DNA of 32,015 bases from Candidatus Nanopelagicales bacterium (GTDB taxonomy: Bacteria > Actinomycetota > Actinomycetes > S36-B12 > UBA10799). Every line of letters begins with the position of its first letter. Position 1 is the stretch's first letter. The stretch lies in the NCBI GenBank assembly GCA_025455985.1, contig JALOLM010000001.1, positions 1 to 32,015 of the forward strand, given 5' to 3'. Under the pieces are notes generated by a model that was not told the origin of the DNA, ran no database searches, and saw only the letters and a program-made list of their open reading frames with translations. Position numbers and translations under genes: made by a program. This document shows positions 1 through 7,753 of this stretch, piece by piece.

Positions 1-1
1 C

Positions 2-76
2 GTGGGCGGCATCACGTTCCTTCTCTGGCGGGCACGGGTGAGGCGAGACGAGGCTGCGGCCGCTCCAGCAGCCTGA
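2..76 (+). CDS. C-terminal tail of an unidentified, possibly membrane, protein (5' partial)
   Basis: The second forward frame is open from the window edge and ends at TGA 74-76. The 24 visible residues run from a hydrophobic stretch (GITFLLW) into an Arg-rich segment and an Ala-rich tail. This is how many permeases end, with a last helix followed by a basic cytoplasmic tail. The protein cannot be identified from this fragment. It converges on the transporter operon that ends at 332. Confidence 0.45.
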   Translation: MGGITFLLWRARVRRDEAAAAPAA

Positions 77-331
77 TGTGCGGTAGCACCCCCGATGGCT
101 GGCCGCCTGCCAGAGGGTCCACAACGGTTGATGTCTGCTTCGGCGTCCGGCGCCGCCGAAAAGTGGCACCGGACGAGACCTGATTCAGGAATTTGCCATC
201 TTTGTGCGGATACCGTGTCCGGTTTTGGAGGGTATGGGTTGATATCGGTCACCGAAAGTGGGCAAAGTGCCCTGCCCCGTGCCCACTTTCGGCGGCTGAA
301 AGCGAGGGGCGGCGAAGTGCCGAGAGCCATC
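77..331. other. 255-nt convergent intergenic region
   Basis: No plausible gene is visible. The region separates the tail gene (+) from the end of the pot operon (-). It holds one strong hairpin (252-292) and a further copy of part of that hairpin's arm, CCGCCGAAAAGTGGCACC at 153-170. Confidence 0.6.
252..292. terminator. 12-bp inverted repeat, candidate bidirectional barrier
   Basis: CCGAAAGTGGGC (252-263) is perfectly repeated in inverse as GCCCACTTTCGG (281-292) around a 17-nt loop. It lies between two convergent gene ends, about 40 nt past the pot operon stop. There is no T-run on either side, so it is not a classical intrinsic terminator. It may act as a 3'-end stabiliser or a Rho-linked barrier. 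The loop can also form a nested GGGC/GCCC stem. Confidence 0.45.
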
Positions 332-1132
332 TCAGACCGCGCTGCGGGCGGCATCCTCCGAGAGACGCTGCGCCAAGTAGATCGGGATGATCGAGATCAC
401 AACCAGGGCGGCAGCCACGACGTTGACGATCGGCGCCTGCTGCGGGCGGAAGAGGTTGTTGAAGATCCACAACGGCAGCGTCTGCACCCCGGGTCCGGCG
501 GTGAACGTCGTCACGATGATCTCGTCGAACGACAGCCCGAAGGCCAGCAGCGCCCCCGCCACCAGGGCGGCACGCATGTTGGGGAACACGACATGGCGGA
601 ATGTGAAGGACCGCGTGGCGCCGAGATCCATCGAGGCCTCAACGATGTCACCACCCAAGCGGCGCAGTCGCGCGGACACGTTGTTGAACACCACCACGAT
701 GCAGAAGGTCGCGTGAGCCACGACGAGTGTGAAGAACGTCAGCCCGCCCAGGAAGGAGGTGAACATCGTGTTCAGGGCCAGACCGGTGACGATGCCTGGC
801 AGCGCGATGGGCAGTACCACGAGCAACGAGATGGTGTTCTGACCGAAGAACTTCGTGCCCGACAGCGCGAAGGACACCAGGGTGCCCAGCACGAGAGCGA
901 TGAGTGTGGCGGCGGTGGCCACCAGGATCGAGGTCATCAGCGCGCTGCGCACGCCATCGTTGTCGATGGCCTTCGTCCACCATTCCAGCGTGAAGCCGGG
1001 AGGTGGCCAGGTGAAGGTGAGGCTGGTGTTGAACGAGTTGATCAGGATGATCAACAGTGGAATGTAGATCACGGAGAGCACCACGGCGAACACGGCGCCC
1101 AGCAGCCACTTCATCGGCTTGGTCATCGTCAT
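332..1132 (-). CDS. potC: polyamine-type ABC transporter permease (PotC-like)
   Basis: Inner-membrane permease of a type I ABC importer, 266 aa, with about six hydrophobic segments. The first is at residues 8-30. The cytoplasmic EAA loop is visible as EASMDLGA followed by FRHVVFP, the coupling site for the ATPase. Last gene of the operon, 10 nt after the PotB-like gene. The TGA stop of that gene overlaps the GAGG ribosome site 8 nt before this ATG, which suggests coupled translation. Length and position after a PotB-like partner fit PotC. The substrate (spermidine/putrescine or a related cation) is inferred from the family only. Confidence 0.88.
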   Translation of the reverse strand: MTMTKPMKWLLGAVFAVVLSVIYIPLLIILINSFNTSLTFTWPPPGFTLEWWTKAIDNDGVRSALMTSILVATAATLIALVLGTLVSFALSGTKFFGQNTISLLVVLPIALPGIVTGLALNTMFTSFLGGLTFFTLVVAHATFCIVVVFNNVSARLRRLGGDIVEASMDLGATRSFTFRHVVFPNMRAALVAGALLAFGLSFDEIIVTTFTAGPGVQTLPLWIFNNLFRPQQAPIVNVVAAALVVISIIPIYLAQRLSEDAARSAV

Positions 1133-1142
1133 GGCAGTGGCC

Positions 1143-2012
1143 TCACAGGTTGTCCAGGGCGCCGGTGCGGCGCACAGCGGTCAAGTAACCGATCATGATG
1201 ATCACGGTCATGCTGGCCACGGCCGCAGCAAACGGCAGATCGGTCGAGAAACTCTGGTACACCACGTTGCCCAGCATCTGCGCCTTCCCACCGACCAGTT
1301 GCACGGTGATGTAGTCCCCGAGGCTCAGCGAGAAGGTGAAGATCGAGCCCGCGACCAGCGACGGGAAGACCATGGGCAGCAGCACCCTGCGGAAGGTCTT
1401 GGCCGACGAGGCGCCGAGGTCTGCCGACGCGTCGAGCAGGGACTGTGGGACATTCTGCATCCCCACGTACACCGGCAGGATCATGTACGGCAGCCATAGA
1501 TACGTCAGCACCACGACCACCGCGACCCATCCGAACCCGGGACTGAAGCCGAATGTCGACTCCAGGACTCCTCCCTCAGGGCTGAAGATGACCCGCCAGG
1601 CGTAGACCTTCACCAGGTACGAGGCCCACAGGGGAGTGAGCATGAGTGCGATCAGCAGGGGCTGCCAGCGCGGCGAGGCGACCCGGGCCATGAACAGTGA
1701 GATCGGCACGGCGAGGACCAAGCAGACCAGGGTCACAGCCACCGCCACCCCGAGCGTGCGTAGCGCGACGGTGATGTACGCGGGATCGGTGAACAGGCGC
1801 TGGAAGTTCTCTGTGGTGAACGCCCGGACCAACTCGCCGGTGAATGAATCGGTGGTCCAAAAGGCGGTCACAAAGAGCATCGCCAACGGAAGGATGTACA
1901 GCAGGACCAGCCACGACATCGGCAGGGCGAGCAGACCCGCGATCCGCATGCCGCCATGCCTGTGCAGATAGCCCTGCCAACGGCGCACTGGGCTACTCGC
2001 CACGGAACTCAC
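1143..2012 (-). CDS. potB: polyamine-type ABC transporter permease (PotB-like)
   Basis: Permease of 289 aa that pairs with the PotC-like protein to form the membrane channel. It has a basic N-terminus, a first membrane helix near residues 24-50 and about five more. The EAA loop reads DASADLGASSAKTF and then RRVLLP. The start is GTG 2010-2012, preceded by a clear GAGGAG ribosome site. It lies 72 nt after the binding-protein gene, and that gap holds a strong hairpin (2038-2075). Confidence 0.88.
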   Translation of the reverse strand: MSSVASSPVRRWQGYLHRHGGMRIAGLLALPMSWLVLLYILPLAMLFVTAFWTTDSFTGELVRAFTTENFQRLFTDPAYITVALRTLGVAVAVTLVCLVLAVPISLFMARVASPRWQPLLIALMLTPLWASYLVKVYAWRVIFSPEGGVLESTFGFSPGFGWVAVVVVLTYLWLPYMILPVYVGMQNVPQSLLDASADLGASSAKTFRRVLLPMVFPSLVAGSIFTFSLSLGDYITVQLVGGKAQMLGNVVYQSFSTDLPFAAAVASMTVIIMIGYLTAVRRTGALDNL

Positions 2013-2037
2013 GGTCTCTCCTCGTGTTGTAGGGAAC

Positions 2038-2075
2038 CGTGCGTGCCGGCGATCACTGCACCGCCGGCACGCACG
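2038..2075 (-). terminator. intercistronic hairpin between binding-protein and permease genes
   Basis: A perfect 14-bp GC-rich stem: CGTGCGTGCCGGCG (2038-2051) and CGCCGGCACGCACG (2062-2075), with a 10-nt loop. In the operon's reading direction it begins about 10 nt after the lipoprotein stop and is not followed by a T-run. It is therefore more likely a partial attenuator or a 3' RNA stabiliser than a full terminator. Binding proteins are usually needed in excess over their permeases. Confidence 0.7.
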
Positions 2076-2084
2076 ATTTTCAAC

Positions 2085-3284
2085 TCAGCTGGAACGCAGG
2101 CTGGTCCAGCTCGCCACCCAGTCCTTGTAGGGAACGCAGGTGACGTCGGTCCGGCCGTCGAGGCACTGCTCGGTCGGCGTCGTCCAGTAGTAGACGTTCG
2201 TCCAGTAGTCCTCGGTGTCGGCGTGGAACTGGGCGCAGTGGTCCTCGTTCTCGGTCAGTGCGCAGGACTTCTCGTTGGCCGGGGCCTCCCCGAAGTACTC
2301 CGCGATCTGGGCGTTGACCTCCGGCGACACGATGTAGTCCAACCACAGGTAGGAGCAGTTGACGTTCGCGGTGTCCTTGGCCACCATCCAGGTGTCCGAC
2401 CAGCCGGTCGCACCCTCGGTGGGCTTGGTCGCACCAACGAGTTCGTCATCGGCGTTGGCGGTGTTCGCTGTCAGCTGCCATCCCTGACCCTGAACGATCG
2501 AGCCGGTCGCCAGGCCGTTGGCCTGCTTGGCGTAGTCCGCCCAGTACTCGCCCACCAGCGGCTTCTGCTGCTCGAGCAGTGCGATGGCCGCGTCGAATTG
2601 GGTCTGGTCCAGCGAGTAGGGGTTGGTGATCCCCAGGTCGGGCTGGGTGGCCATCAGGTAGACCGCCGCGTCAGCGATGTAGATCGCGTCGTCGTAGGGG
2701 GCCACCTTGCCGGCCAGCGGTGAGTCGGCCTCCCACATGTCCTTCCAGGACGTGGGCTCCTCAGTCTGGGCTTCCATGTTGTACAGAAGCAGGTTGGCGC
2801 CGCGTCCGTGCGGGATGCCGTAGTTCACACCATCGACGGTGTTCCACTGCTTGTCCTTGAGGCCGGGGAAGATGTCGGCGTAGTTGGGCACCAGTGATGT
2901 GTTCACCGGCTGCACCAAGTCGCCGTAGACCAGGCGCAGCGAGGCGTCTCCGGAGGCGGAGACGACGTCGTAGCCGCCCTTCTTGAACAGGTCGAACGCC
3001 TCGTTGGAGGTACCGAACGTCTTGACGTCGACCTGGCAGCCGGTCTGCTCCTCGAATGGAGTGACCCAGTCGATCGCGGGGTCCGTGGAGCCGTCCTCGG
3101 CATATCCCGGCCATGCCAGGACACTGAGCTGGCCCTCGCCCTCACCAACCGGTCCCGCGAAAGCCGACGCTTCGGGAGCCGCGGGCGATGACTCACTGGA
3201 ACTCCCGCTGTCTGAGCTGCACCCGGCAAGGGCCAGCCCGGCGACGGTCAAACCGGCGCCTATCTTCAACCATCTACTTCTCAC
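2085..3284 (-). CDS. potD: polyamine-type ABC transporter substrate-binding lipoprotein (PotD-like)
   Basis: Extracytoplasmic solute receptor of 399 aa. The N-terminus is a lipoprotein signal (basic MRSRWLK, hydrophobic stretch, lipobox LALAGC with lipid-accepting Cys22), followed by a Ser-rich linker. The mature part starts LSVLAWPGY and has the FGTSNEAFDLF and GIPHGRGANLLLYN stretches expected of the PotD/PotF fold. Six further cysteines are present, five of them in the last ~100 residues, so disulfides are likely. GTG start with AGGAGG 7-8 nt upstream. Second gene of the operon. Substrate specificity cannot be read from sequence alone. Confidence 0.88.
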   Translation of the reverse strand: MRSRWLKIGAGLTVAGLALAGCSSDSGSSSESSPAAPEASAFAGPVGEGEGQLSVLAWPGYAEDGSTDPAIDWVTPFEEQTGCQVDVKTFGTSNEAFDLFKKGGYDVVSASGDASLRLVYGDLVQPVNTSLVPNYADIFPGLKDKQWNTVDGVNYGIPHGRGANLLLYNMEAQTEEPTSWKDMWEADSPLAGKVAPYDDAIYIADAAVYLMATQPDLGITNPYSLDQTQFDAAIALLEQQKPLVGEYWADYAKQANGLATGSIVQGQGWQLTANTANADDELVGATKPTEGATGWSDTWMVAKDTANVNCSYLWLDYIVSPEVNAQIAEYFGEAPANEKSCALTENEDHCAQFHADTEDYWTNVYYWTTPTEQCLDGRTDVTCVPYKDWVASWTSLRSS

Positions 3285-3330
3285 TGCTTTCCTCCTGCGT
3301 TGTTGGATTGCCGTCGGTGTTTCCGAACGG

Positions 3331-4389
3331 TCATGTGGCTTGGTGTGCCGTCTGGGTCACGGGGTATGCGCTGGCCTCGTCCCACAAAACGGTGACTGGG
3401 GCACCCACCGCGGCGACGTCGGCGGCGTTCTCGCGGTTGGGGACCTGCACGAGCAGGGTGTCGCCCTCCTGCGTGCTGACCGTGTACCGGGTCCCGGCAC
3501 CGAGGTACACCACGTTGGCCACGGTCCCGGTTGCGCTGCGCTCGCCAGGCCCGGCCGGCGTCCCCGAGGCCCGGATGTGCAACTTCTCGGGACGCAGACT
3601 GAACATCCCGGCGTGCCCGAGCAGGCGTTGCGCGGTGTCGTCGCGCAGCAGGTTGGTCGTGCCCACGAAGCCCGCGACGAATTCGGTGGCGGGGTTCTCG
3701 TATATCTGTGCCGGAGTGCCGATCTGCTCGATCTCGCCGGCGTTGAAGACCGCGACCCGGTCGGACATCGTCAGCGCCTCCTCCTGGTCGTGGGTCACGA
3801 AGATGAAGGTGATCCCGACCTCGCGCTGGATGGCTTTGAGTTCGATCTGCATCTGCTCGCGCAGTTTGAGGTCGAGTGCGCCGAGCGGCTCGTCCAGCAG
3901 CAGTACCCGCGGGTGGTTGACCAGGGCTCGTGCCAATGCGACTCGCTGCCGCTGTCCGCCGGACAGCTGTTTGGGACGCCGATCGGCATAACTGTCCAGT
4001 CGCACACTGGCCAGCGCTGCCGTGGCCCGCTCACGGCGCTGCGCCTTCGGCACCTTCTTGACCTTGAGGCCGTACTCGACGTTCTCCAGCACGGACATGT
4101 GCGGGAACAGCGCGTAGTCCTGGAAGACGGTGTTCACATCCCGGTCGAAGGGCGGGACTTGGGAGACGTCGACACCGCCGAGGTGGATCGTACCCGCGGT
4201 CGGGAGTTCGAAGCCGGCGATCATGCGCAGGACGGTGGTCTTGCCCGAACCCGAGGGCCCGAGCAGCGTCAGGAACTCGCCGTCATAGACATCGAGGTTG
4301 ACGTCGTGGACCGCCACGACGCCTCCGGGGAACTCCTTGCGGATACCGCGGATGCTGATCGCGACGTTCGGGGTCTGCTGGTCGGGCAT
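3331..4389 (-). CDS. potA: polyamine-type ABC transporter ATP-binding protein (PotA-like)
   Basis: ATPase that drives the importer, 352 aa. Walker A is GPSGSGKTT at about 44-52, the signature LSGGQRQR at about 142, Walker B VLLLDEP at about 162, followed by the ALD D-loop and the His-switch VTHDQEEA. The C-terminal third fits the TOBE regulatory domain of the CUT1/Pot subfamily. I chose ATG 4387-4389 because GGAAG lies 7 nt before it. The GTG two codons upstream would sit 1 nt from that site. First gene of the operon. Confidence 0.9.
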   Translation of the reverse strand: MPDQQTPNVAISIRGIRKEFPGGVVAVHDVNLDVYDGEFLTLLGPSGSGKTTVLRMIAGFELPTAGTIHLGGVDVSQVPPFDRDVNTVFQDYALFPHMSVLENVEYGLKVKKVPKAQRRERATAALASVRLDSYADRRPKQLSGGQRQRVALARALVNHPRVLLLDEPLGALDLKLREQMQIELKAIQREVGITFIFVTHDQEEALTMSDRVAVFNAGEIEQIGTPAQIYENPATEFVAGFVGTTNLLRDDTAQRLLGHAGMFSLRPEKLHIRASGTPAGPGERSATGTVANVVYLGAGTRYTVSTQEGDTLLVQVPNRENAADVAAVGAPVTVLWDEASAYPVTQTAHQAT

Positions 4390-4430
4390 TGGCACACTTC
4401 CGGGTGGGCTTGTTTGGATCGGGTTAAGAA

Positions 4431-4459
4431 AGACTAACCTACGGTTTCCGAATTGTGAC
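4431..4459 (-). promoter_or_regulatory. candidate promoter of the pot operon
   Basis: Reading the minus strand, GTCACA (4454-4459) is 17 nt from TAGTCT (4431-4436). That predicts transcription from about 4424 and a ~35-nt leader carrying the GGAAG ribosome site of the first gene. Confidence 0.4.
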
Positions 4460-4522
4460 GGGAGAGTGAACGATCAAATGGTGTTTTGCTCAGCACCCGC
4501 GGAGCGGATTCCGCAATACGGA

Positions 4523-5152
4523 TCAGCCGTCCCATGCCTTGTTGAGAACCCCGGTCATCACCTCGGGCGGCTGGGCGCCGGAGACCCCATAAGTCTGGTC
4601 GAAAACGAAGAACGGCACGGCCGTGATCCCGTACACCTGGGCCTGGGCGATGTCCTGCGCCACGGCGTCGCGATACTGCGACCCGGCCAGGACCTCGCGC
4701 AAGCGGTCGGCGGGCACCCCGGCCTCCACCCCGAGTTCGACCAGCGAATCGTGATCGAACACCGAACGCCTCTCCGTGAAATGCCCAGCGAAGATCCGCT
4801 CGACCATGGCCGGTTGGGCGTCCAACTCCGAGGCCAGATGCAGCACTCGATGGGCGTCGAGAGTCTGACCCGTGAGGGAGTCTTCCAAGTCGTAGTCCAG
4901 CCCTGCCCGGGCAGCGACGGTGGTCACTTGGCGCATCATTGACATCGCCTGCTCGCGCCCACCCCCGTAGCGCTGTGCGAGGTAGTCAACGGCGGGTGTG
5001 GGTTGGTCTGGCGCGGACGGATCGAGCTGGAACGAACGGAACACGACCTGCGTGTCGTCGCGGTGCTCGAAGCCAGCGAGTGCGGCGTCGAGGTTGCGCT
5101 TGCCGATGTAACACCAAGGGCACACGACATCCGACCAGATCTCGATTCTCAC
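4523..5152 (-). CDS. DsbA-family thioredoxin-fold oxidoreductase (FrnE-like)
   Basis: About 209 aa. The N-terminus MRIEIWSDVVCPWCYIGKR carries a CPWC redox motif (Cys11, Cys14), the hallmark of the cytoplasmic FrnE/DsbA-like branch related to 2-hydroxychromene-2-carboxylate isomerases. The C-terminal YGITAVPFFVFD holds the cis-Pro loop of the thioredoxin fold. No signal peptide, so cytoplasmic thiol-disulfide chemistry is likely. Upstream GTGs (5168-5170 and 5165-5167) would add six or five residues. I prefer GTG 5150-5152 because it gives the usual family N-terminus and sits 6 nt after a TTTGAT hexamer. Physiological substrate unknown. Confidence 0.85.
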   Translation of the reverse strand: MRIEIWSDVVCPWCYIGKRNLDAALAGFEHRDDTQVVFRSFQLDPSAPDQPTPAVDYLAQRYGGGREQAMSMMRQVTTVAARAGLDYDLEDSLTGQTLDAHRVLHLASELDAQPAMVERIFAGHFTERRSVFDHDSLVELGVEAGVPADRLREVLAGSQYRDAVAQDIAQAQVYGITAVPFFVFDQTYGVSGAQPPEVMTGVLNKAWDG

Positions 5153-5158
5153 CCCCCG

Positions 5159-5164
5159 ATCAAA
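5159..5164 (-). promoter_or_regulatory. possible leaderless -10 hexamer (frnE-like gene)
   Basis: TTTGAT on the minus strand, 6 nt before the chosen GTG. A weak match alone, but it follows the spacing seen at many genes here. Confidence 0.28.
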
Positions 5165-5248
5165 CACCACGAAGCTTCTGGTGTGGTGGGTTTTGTCCGA
5201 ATCGGCGCGACGCGTCCAACACCGCGGCCTGCTGGGGAGGATCGGACG

Positions 5249-5279
5249 CGAAACTGCCCGCTCACTCGACGCAGTTTCG
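5249..5279. repeat. 9-bp inverted repeat in a divergent intergenic region
   Basis: CGAAACTGC (5249-5257) and GCAGTTTCG (5271-5279) with a 13-nt loop, between the divergent oxidoreductase and SGNH hydrolase genes. The right arm continues as TTTCGGCGG, the same end as the hairpin at 252-292. It could be an operator or an extragenic palindrome. Confidence 0.4.
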
Positions 5280-5313
5280 GCGGTGGTGATGTTCCCCAGA
5301 TACCCACAAAACG

Positions 5314-5319
5314 GATAAT
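5314..5319 (+). promoter_or_regulatory. -10 hexamer of the SGNH hydrolase gene
   Basis: GATAAT matches TATAAT at five of six positions. Transcription would begin near 5326, past the ATG at 5322 but before the GGAGGG site at 5333-5338, which fixes the start at 5346. Confidence 0.5.
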
Positions 5320-5345
5320 CTATGCCCGATGCGGAGGGTGCGCTG

Positions 5346-6104
5346 ATGGTTTGGAGACGCTACGTGGCGGTGGGGGACTCCTTCACCGAAGGGATCGGGG
5401 ATCCACGCCCGGATGGCCGGGAGCGCGGCTGGGCTGACCGGGTCGCGGAGACGCTAGCGGACGCCGATCCGCAGTTCCGATACGCCAACCTGGCGATCCG
5501 GGGAAGGCGACTGGCCCAAATCGTCGACGAGCAGGTTCCACGGGCTACTGCTCTGCAACCCGATCTGGTGAGTTTCGCCGGTGGGGTGAACGACGCCCTG
5601 CGCCGGCATTGGGACCTGGCTTCGATGGCGTCCGCTTTGGAGTCGGGGATTGCCGGTCTGCGGGCGTGCGCCGCCGAGGTGGTCATCGTCACCTATGGCC
5701 GGCCTTCGAATCGGTCGCGGCTCATGAGTCCGGTCGAAGGTCGCCTGGCTGAATACCGCGAGGTGACCTATGACGTCGCCGACCGTTACGGCTGCTGGGT
5801 CGTGGACTTCTGGGACGCCTCGGTCTTCGACGACCCGCGGTTCTGGTCAGCCGATCGACTGCACCTCAACGAGGTCGGCCACCAGCGGGTCGCGTTGGCG
5901 GTGCTTGACGGGCTGGGGATGCAAGCCCGGCCGTGGAACGCGCCCTTGCCGCCGGTGCGGCCGTTGTCCCCGGCGGTCAAGATCCGCCGGGACGTGGTCT
6001 GGGCGGGCAAACATCTGGCGCCGTGGATCGGTCGCAGGATGACCGGGCGCAGTTCAGGTGACGGCGTCACGCCCAAGCGTCCGGACTTGTCGCCGGTTCA
6101 GTAA
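5346..6104 (+). CDS. SGNH/GDSL-family hydrolase
   Basis: Esterase/lipase-type hydrolase of 252 aa. The conserved blocks are in order: GDSF with nucleophile Ser12, the block II glycine in NLAIRGRR, GGVND with Asn82, and DRLHLNEVGH with the Asp170/His173 pair. This is a complete SGNH catalytic set. No signal peptide is evident, and the last ~60 residues are a basic, Pro-rich extension beyond the core. ATG 5346 is chosen over the earlier ATG 5322 because GGAGGG ends 7 nt before it and the predicted transcript starts after 5322. The gene end overlaps the convergent aquaporin gene by 7 nt. Substrate unknown. Confidence 0.88.
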   Translation: MVWRRYVAVGDSFTEGIGDPRPDGRERGWADRVAETLADADPQFRYANLAIRGRRLAQIVDEQVPRATALQPDLVSFAGGVNDALRRHWDLASMASALESGIAGLRACAAEVVIVTYGRPSNRSRLMSPVEGRLAEYREVTYDVADRYGCWVVDFWDASVFDDPRFWSADRLHLNEVGHQRVALAVLDGLGMQARPWNAPLPPVRPLSPAVKIRRDVVWAGKHLAPWIGRRMTGRSSGDGVTPKRPDLSPVQ

Positions 6105-6847
6105 TTGAGTCCGTACAGCAAGGCCGCTGCCACGGCGCCGAGGATGGGGCCAACAATCGGCACCCACGCATAGCCCCAGTCGATCTTCTCCTTGCCATGC
6201 AGCGGTAGTAGGGCGTAGGCGATCCGGGGTCCGAGATCGCGTGCCGGATTGATGGCGTAGCCCGTCGCGCCGCCGAGTCCCGCGCCGATGGCGATCACCG
6301 CGAACGCGACACCGGCGTACCCGAGGCCGATGTTTCCCAAGTTCGGGGCCTCCCCCTCCACCGAGGGCTGCCATGGTGCTTGTTGGATGATCCAGTACAC
6401 CAGCACGAACGTGGCGACCGCTTCGCTGACCGTGTTCCACCCGAGGGAACGCACTCCGGGTTTGGTGTAGAAGATGCTGCCTGTGGTGTGTACCTCGTCG
6501 TGGTCGTCGAACTGCTTCTTGTACACGATGTAGACCAGCAAGCCGCCGACCAGGGCCCCGGCGAACTCCCCGAGGAAATAATAGGGCGTAGCCGACCATG
6601 CGACGTTGCCGGTCATCGCCAGGGCCACGGTGACCGCCGGATTCAGATGTGCGCCCGATTCCCACGCCACGCTGGCACCCACGAAGACCGCCATACCCCA
6701 GCCGAACGCGGTGAGCATCCAGTTCCCGGCGCCGAAGCCCAGGCTCTTGTTCAGCGAACCCAGCGCCCCGATGCCGCACCCGATCAGGACCAGGATCGCG
6801 GTACCGATGAACTCGTTGGCAGTGATGGACTGCAATGAAGACACCAT
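6098..6847 (-). CDS. glpF: aquaglyceroporin / glycerol facilitator (MIP family)
   Basis: Membrane channel of 249 aa with the two half-helix NPA motifs of the MIP family, HLNPAVT and INPARDLGPR. The Asp after the second NPAR is typical of glycerol-conducting members rather than strict water channels, so a GlpF-type role is inferred. About six membrane helices plus a long polar loop between the two halves (around DDHDEVHTTG). No ribosome site precedes ATG 6847; TACAAA sits 7 nt upstream, so translation may be leaderless. No glycerol kinase gene is nearby. Confidence 0.87.
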   Translation of the reverse strand: MVSSLQSITANEFIGTAILVLIGCGIGALGSLNKSLGFGAGNWMLTAFGWGMAVFVGASVAWESGAHLNPAVTVALAMTGNVAWSATPYYFLGEFAGALVGGLLVYIVYKKQFDDHDEVHTTGSIFYTKPGVRSLGWNTVSEAVATFVLVYWIIQQAPWQPSVEGEAPNLGNIGLGYAGVAFAVIAIGAGLGGATGYAINPARDLGPRIAYALLPLHGKEKIDWGYAWVPIVGPILGAVAAALLYGLNY

Positions 6848-6854
6848 GGGGGTT

Positions 6855-6860
6855 TTTGTA
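6855..6860 (-). promoter_or_regulatory. possible leaderless -10 hexamer (aquaglyceroporin)
   Basis: TACAAA on the minus strand, exactly 7 nt before the ATG. The last position departs from TANNNT. Confidence 0.3.
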
Positions 6861-6886
6861 CCAGCCGTCGGCCCCCGATGGCGCGA

Positions 6887-7579
6887 TCAGTTGATCAGAT
6901 TGATGGCCCGGCTGACGGTCACCAGGATGGTGAGCAACGACACGGTGGACTGGATCGTGAACAGCATCTTCGCACGGTGACTCAGGGGCATGGTGTCGGT
7001 GGGGGAGAAGGCGATGATGTTGGTGTACGCGGTGAACAGGTAGTCGGGCAGCGTCGGCGACCACTTCATTCCCGCCGCCTGCTGGGGGAACTGGAAGTCC
7101 CAGTCGCTGACCTCACCGGCGGCCCGGACCGTCGGTCCACCTCCGTCGGTCCACCAGTAGACGATGCCGAAACTCAGCACGTTGATGGCCAGCACACCAA
7201 AGCCGGCGAAGAGCAGAATCGCTCCGTCCTCTTCTGCGCCATTGAGCATGTCGATCAGCAGCAGGCTGGCATTGAGGACACTGGCCATCACCAGGAAGCC
7301 CAAGTAGACGCTCACACTTCGCCGGATGACGGTGTTGTCCATCCCGGAGGCCTGAAGGATCACGATGGCTGCCGGAGCGCCGATCACCTCGATAGCCGGA
7401 ATCAGCCACTTGGCGCCGAGTGTGACCTCGTCGGGCAGAAGCATCTGGATCGTGGCGATGGCCAGCACGACCAGCGCCACCTGGTAGGCGGTGGAGCGGG
7501 AGATCGGGCTGTCGGACACGGGCGTCAACGTACCGGGTGCTGAGGCTGCATTGCCTGACTGCGACGCAACGGGTTCCAT
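6887..7579 (-). CDS. uncharacterised multi-pass membrane protein
   Basis: 230 aa. A hydrophilic N-terminus (~30 residues) is followed by about four hydrophobic segments, a polar loop, and a C-terminal pair of hydrophobic stretches around LPDYLFTAYTNIIAFSPTDTM. That layout resembles a two-helix ion-channel module with a degenerate pore loop, but no TVGYG-type filter is present. I do not recognise the family with certainty. ATG 7577-7579 has GAGGA only 1-2 nt upstream, so the start is uncertain. It lies 39 nt before the aquaglyceroporin gene on the same strand, so co-transcription is possible. Confidence 0.75.
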   Translation of the reverse strand: MEPVASQSGNAASAPGTLTPVSDSPISRSTAYQVALVVLAIATIQMLLPDEVTLGAKWLIPAIEVIGAPAAIVILQASGMDNTVIRRSVSVYLGFLVMASVLNASLLLIDMLNGAEEDGAILLFAGFGVLAINVLSFGIVYWWTDGGGPTVRAAGEVSDWDFQFPQQAAGMKWSPTLPDYLFTAYTNIIAFSPTDTMPLSHRAKMLFTIQSTVSLLTILVTVSRAINLIN

Positions 7580-7613
7580 GTCCTCGAATCGTCATGGTTC
7601 CGCGACGCCTTGA

Positions 7614-7649
7614 GGGGGCGGCCAGGTGCTGCGACGGTTGGCCGCCCCC
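7614..7649. repeat. 11-bp perfect inverted repeat in a divergent promoter region
   Basis: GGGGGCGGCCA (7614-7624) and TGGCCGCCCCC (7639-7649) around a 14-nt loop. It lies between the divergent membrane-protein gene (start 7579, -) and the L,D-transpeptidase gene (start 7754, +), so it cannot terminate either gene. It would fold in the 5' leader of the minus-strand gene if that transcript begins beyond 7650. Confidence 0.55.
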
Positions 7650-7741
7650 GAAACGCGCGACGATGATCACGAGGTTGGAGGTTGTCCACGAGGGTGGAGG
7701 TCCCGCTTGTGAAGAGTCGGCCTCCCACACGACGCCGGACG

Positions 7742-7747
7742 TACACT
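7742..7747 (+). promoter_or_regulatory. leaderless -10 hexamer (L,D-transpeptidase gene)
   Basis: TACACT, 6 nt before GTG 7754. It competes with a GGAGG site at 7696-7700 that would serve GTG 7709. Confidence 0.45.
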
Positions 7748-7753
7748 GGCACC

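Noticed and set aside
95..1198. Long plus-strand open frame (367 aa) opposite the pot permeases
   Set aside because: Low-complexity Arg/Gly/His/Glu-rich product, antisense to two well-supported permeases. An expected by-product of GC-rich coding DNA.
2983..4437. Plus-strand open frame of 484 aa opposite the PotA and PotD genes
   Set aside because: Antisense to genes with complete Walker and lipobox motifs; no recognisable domain of its own.
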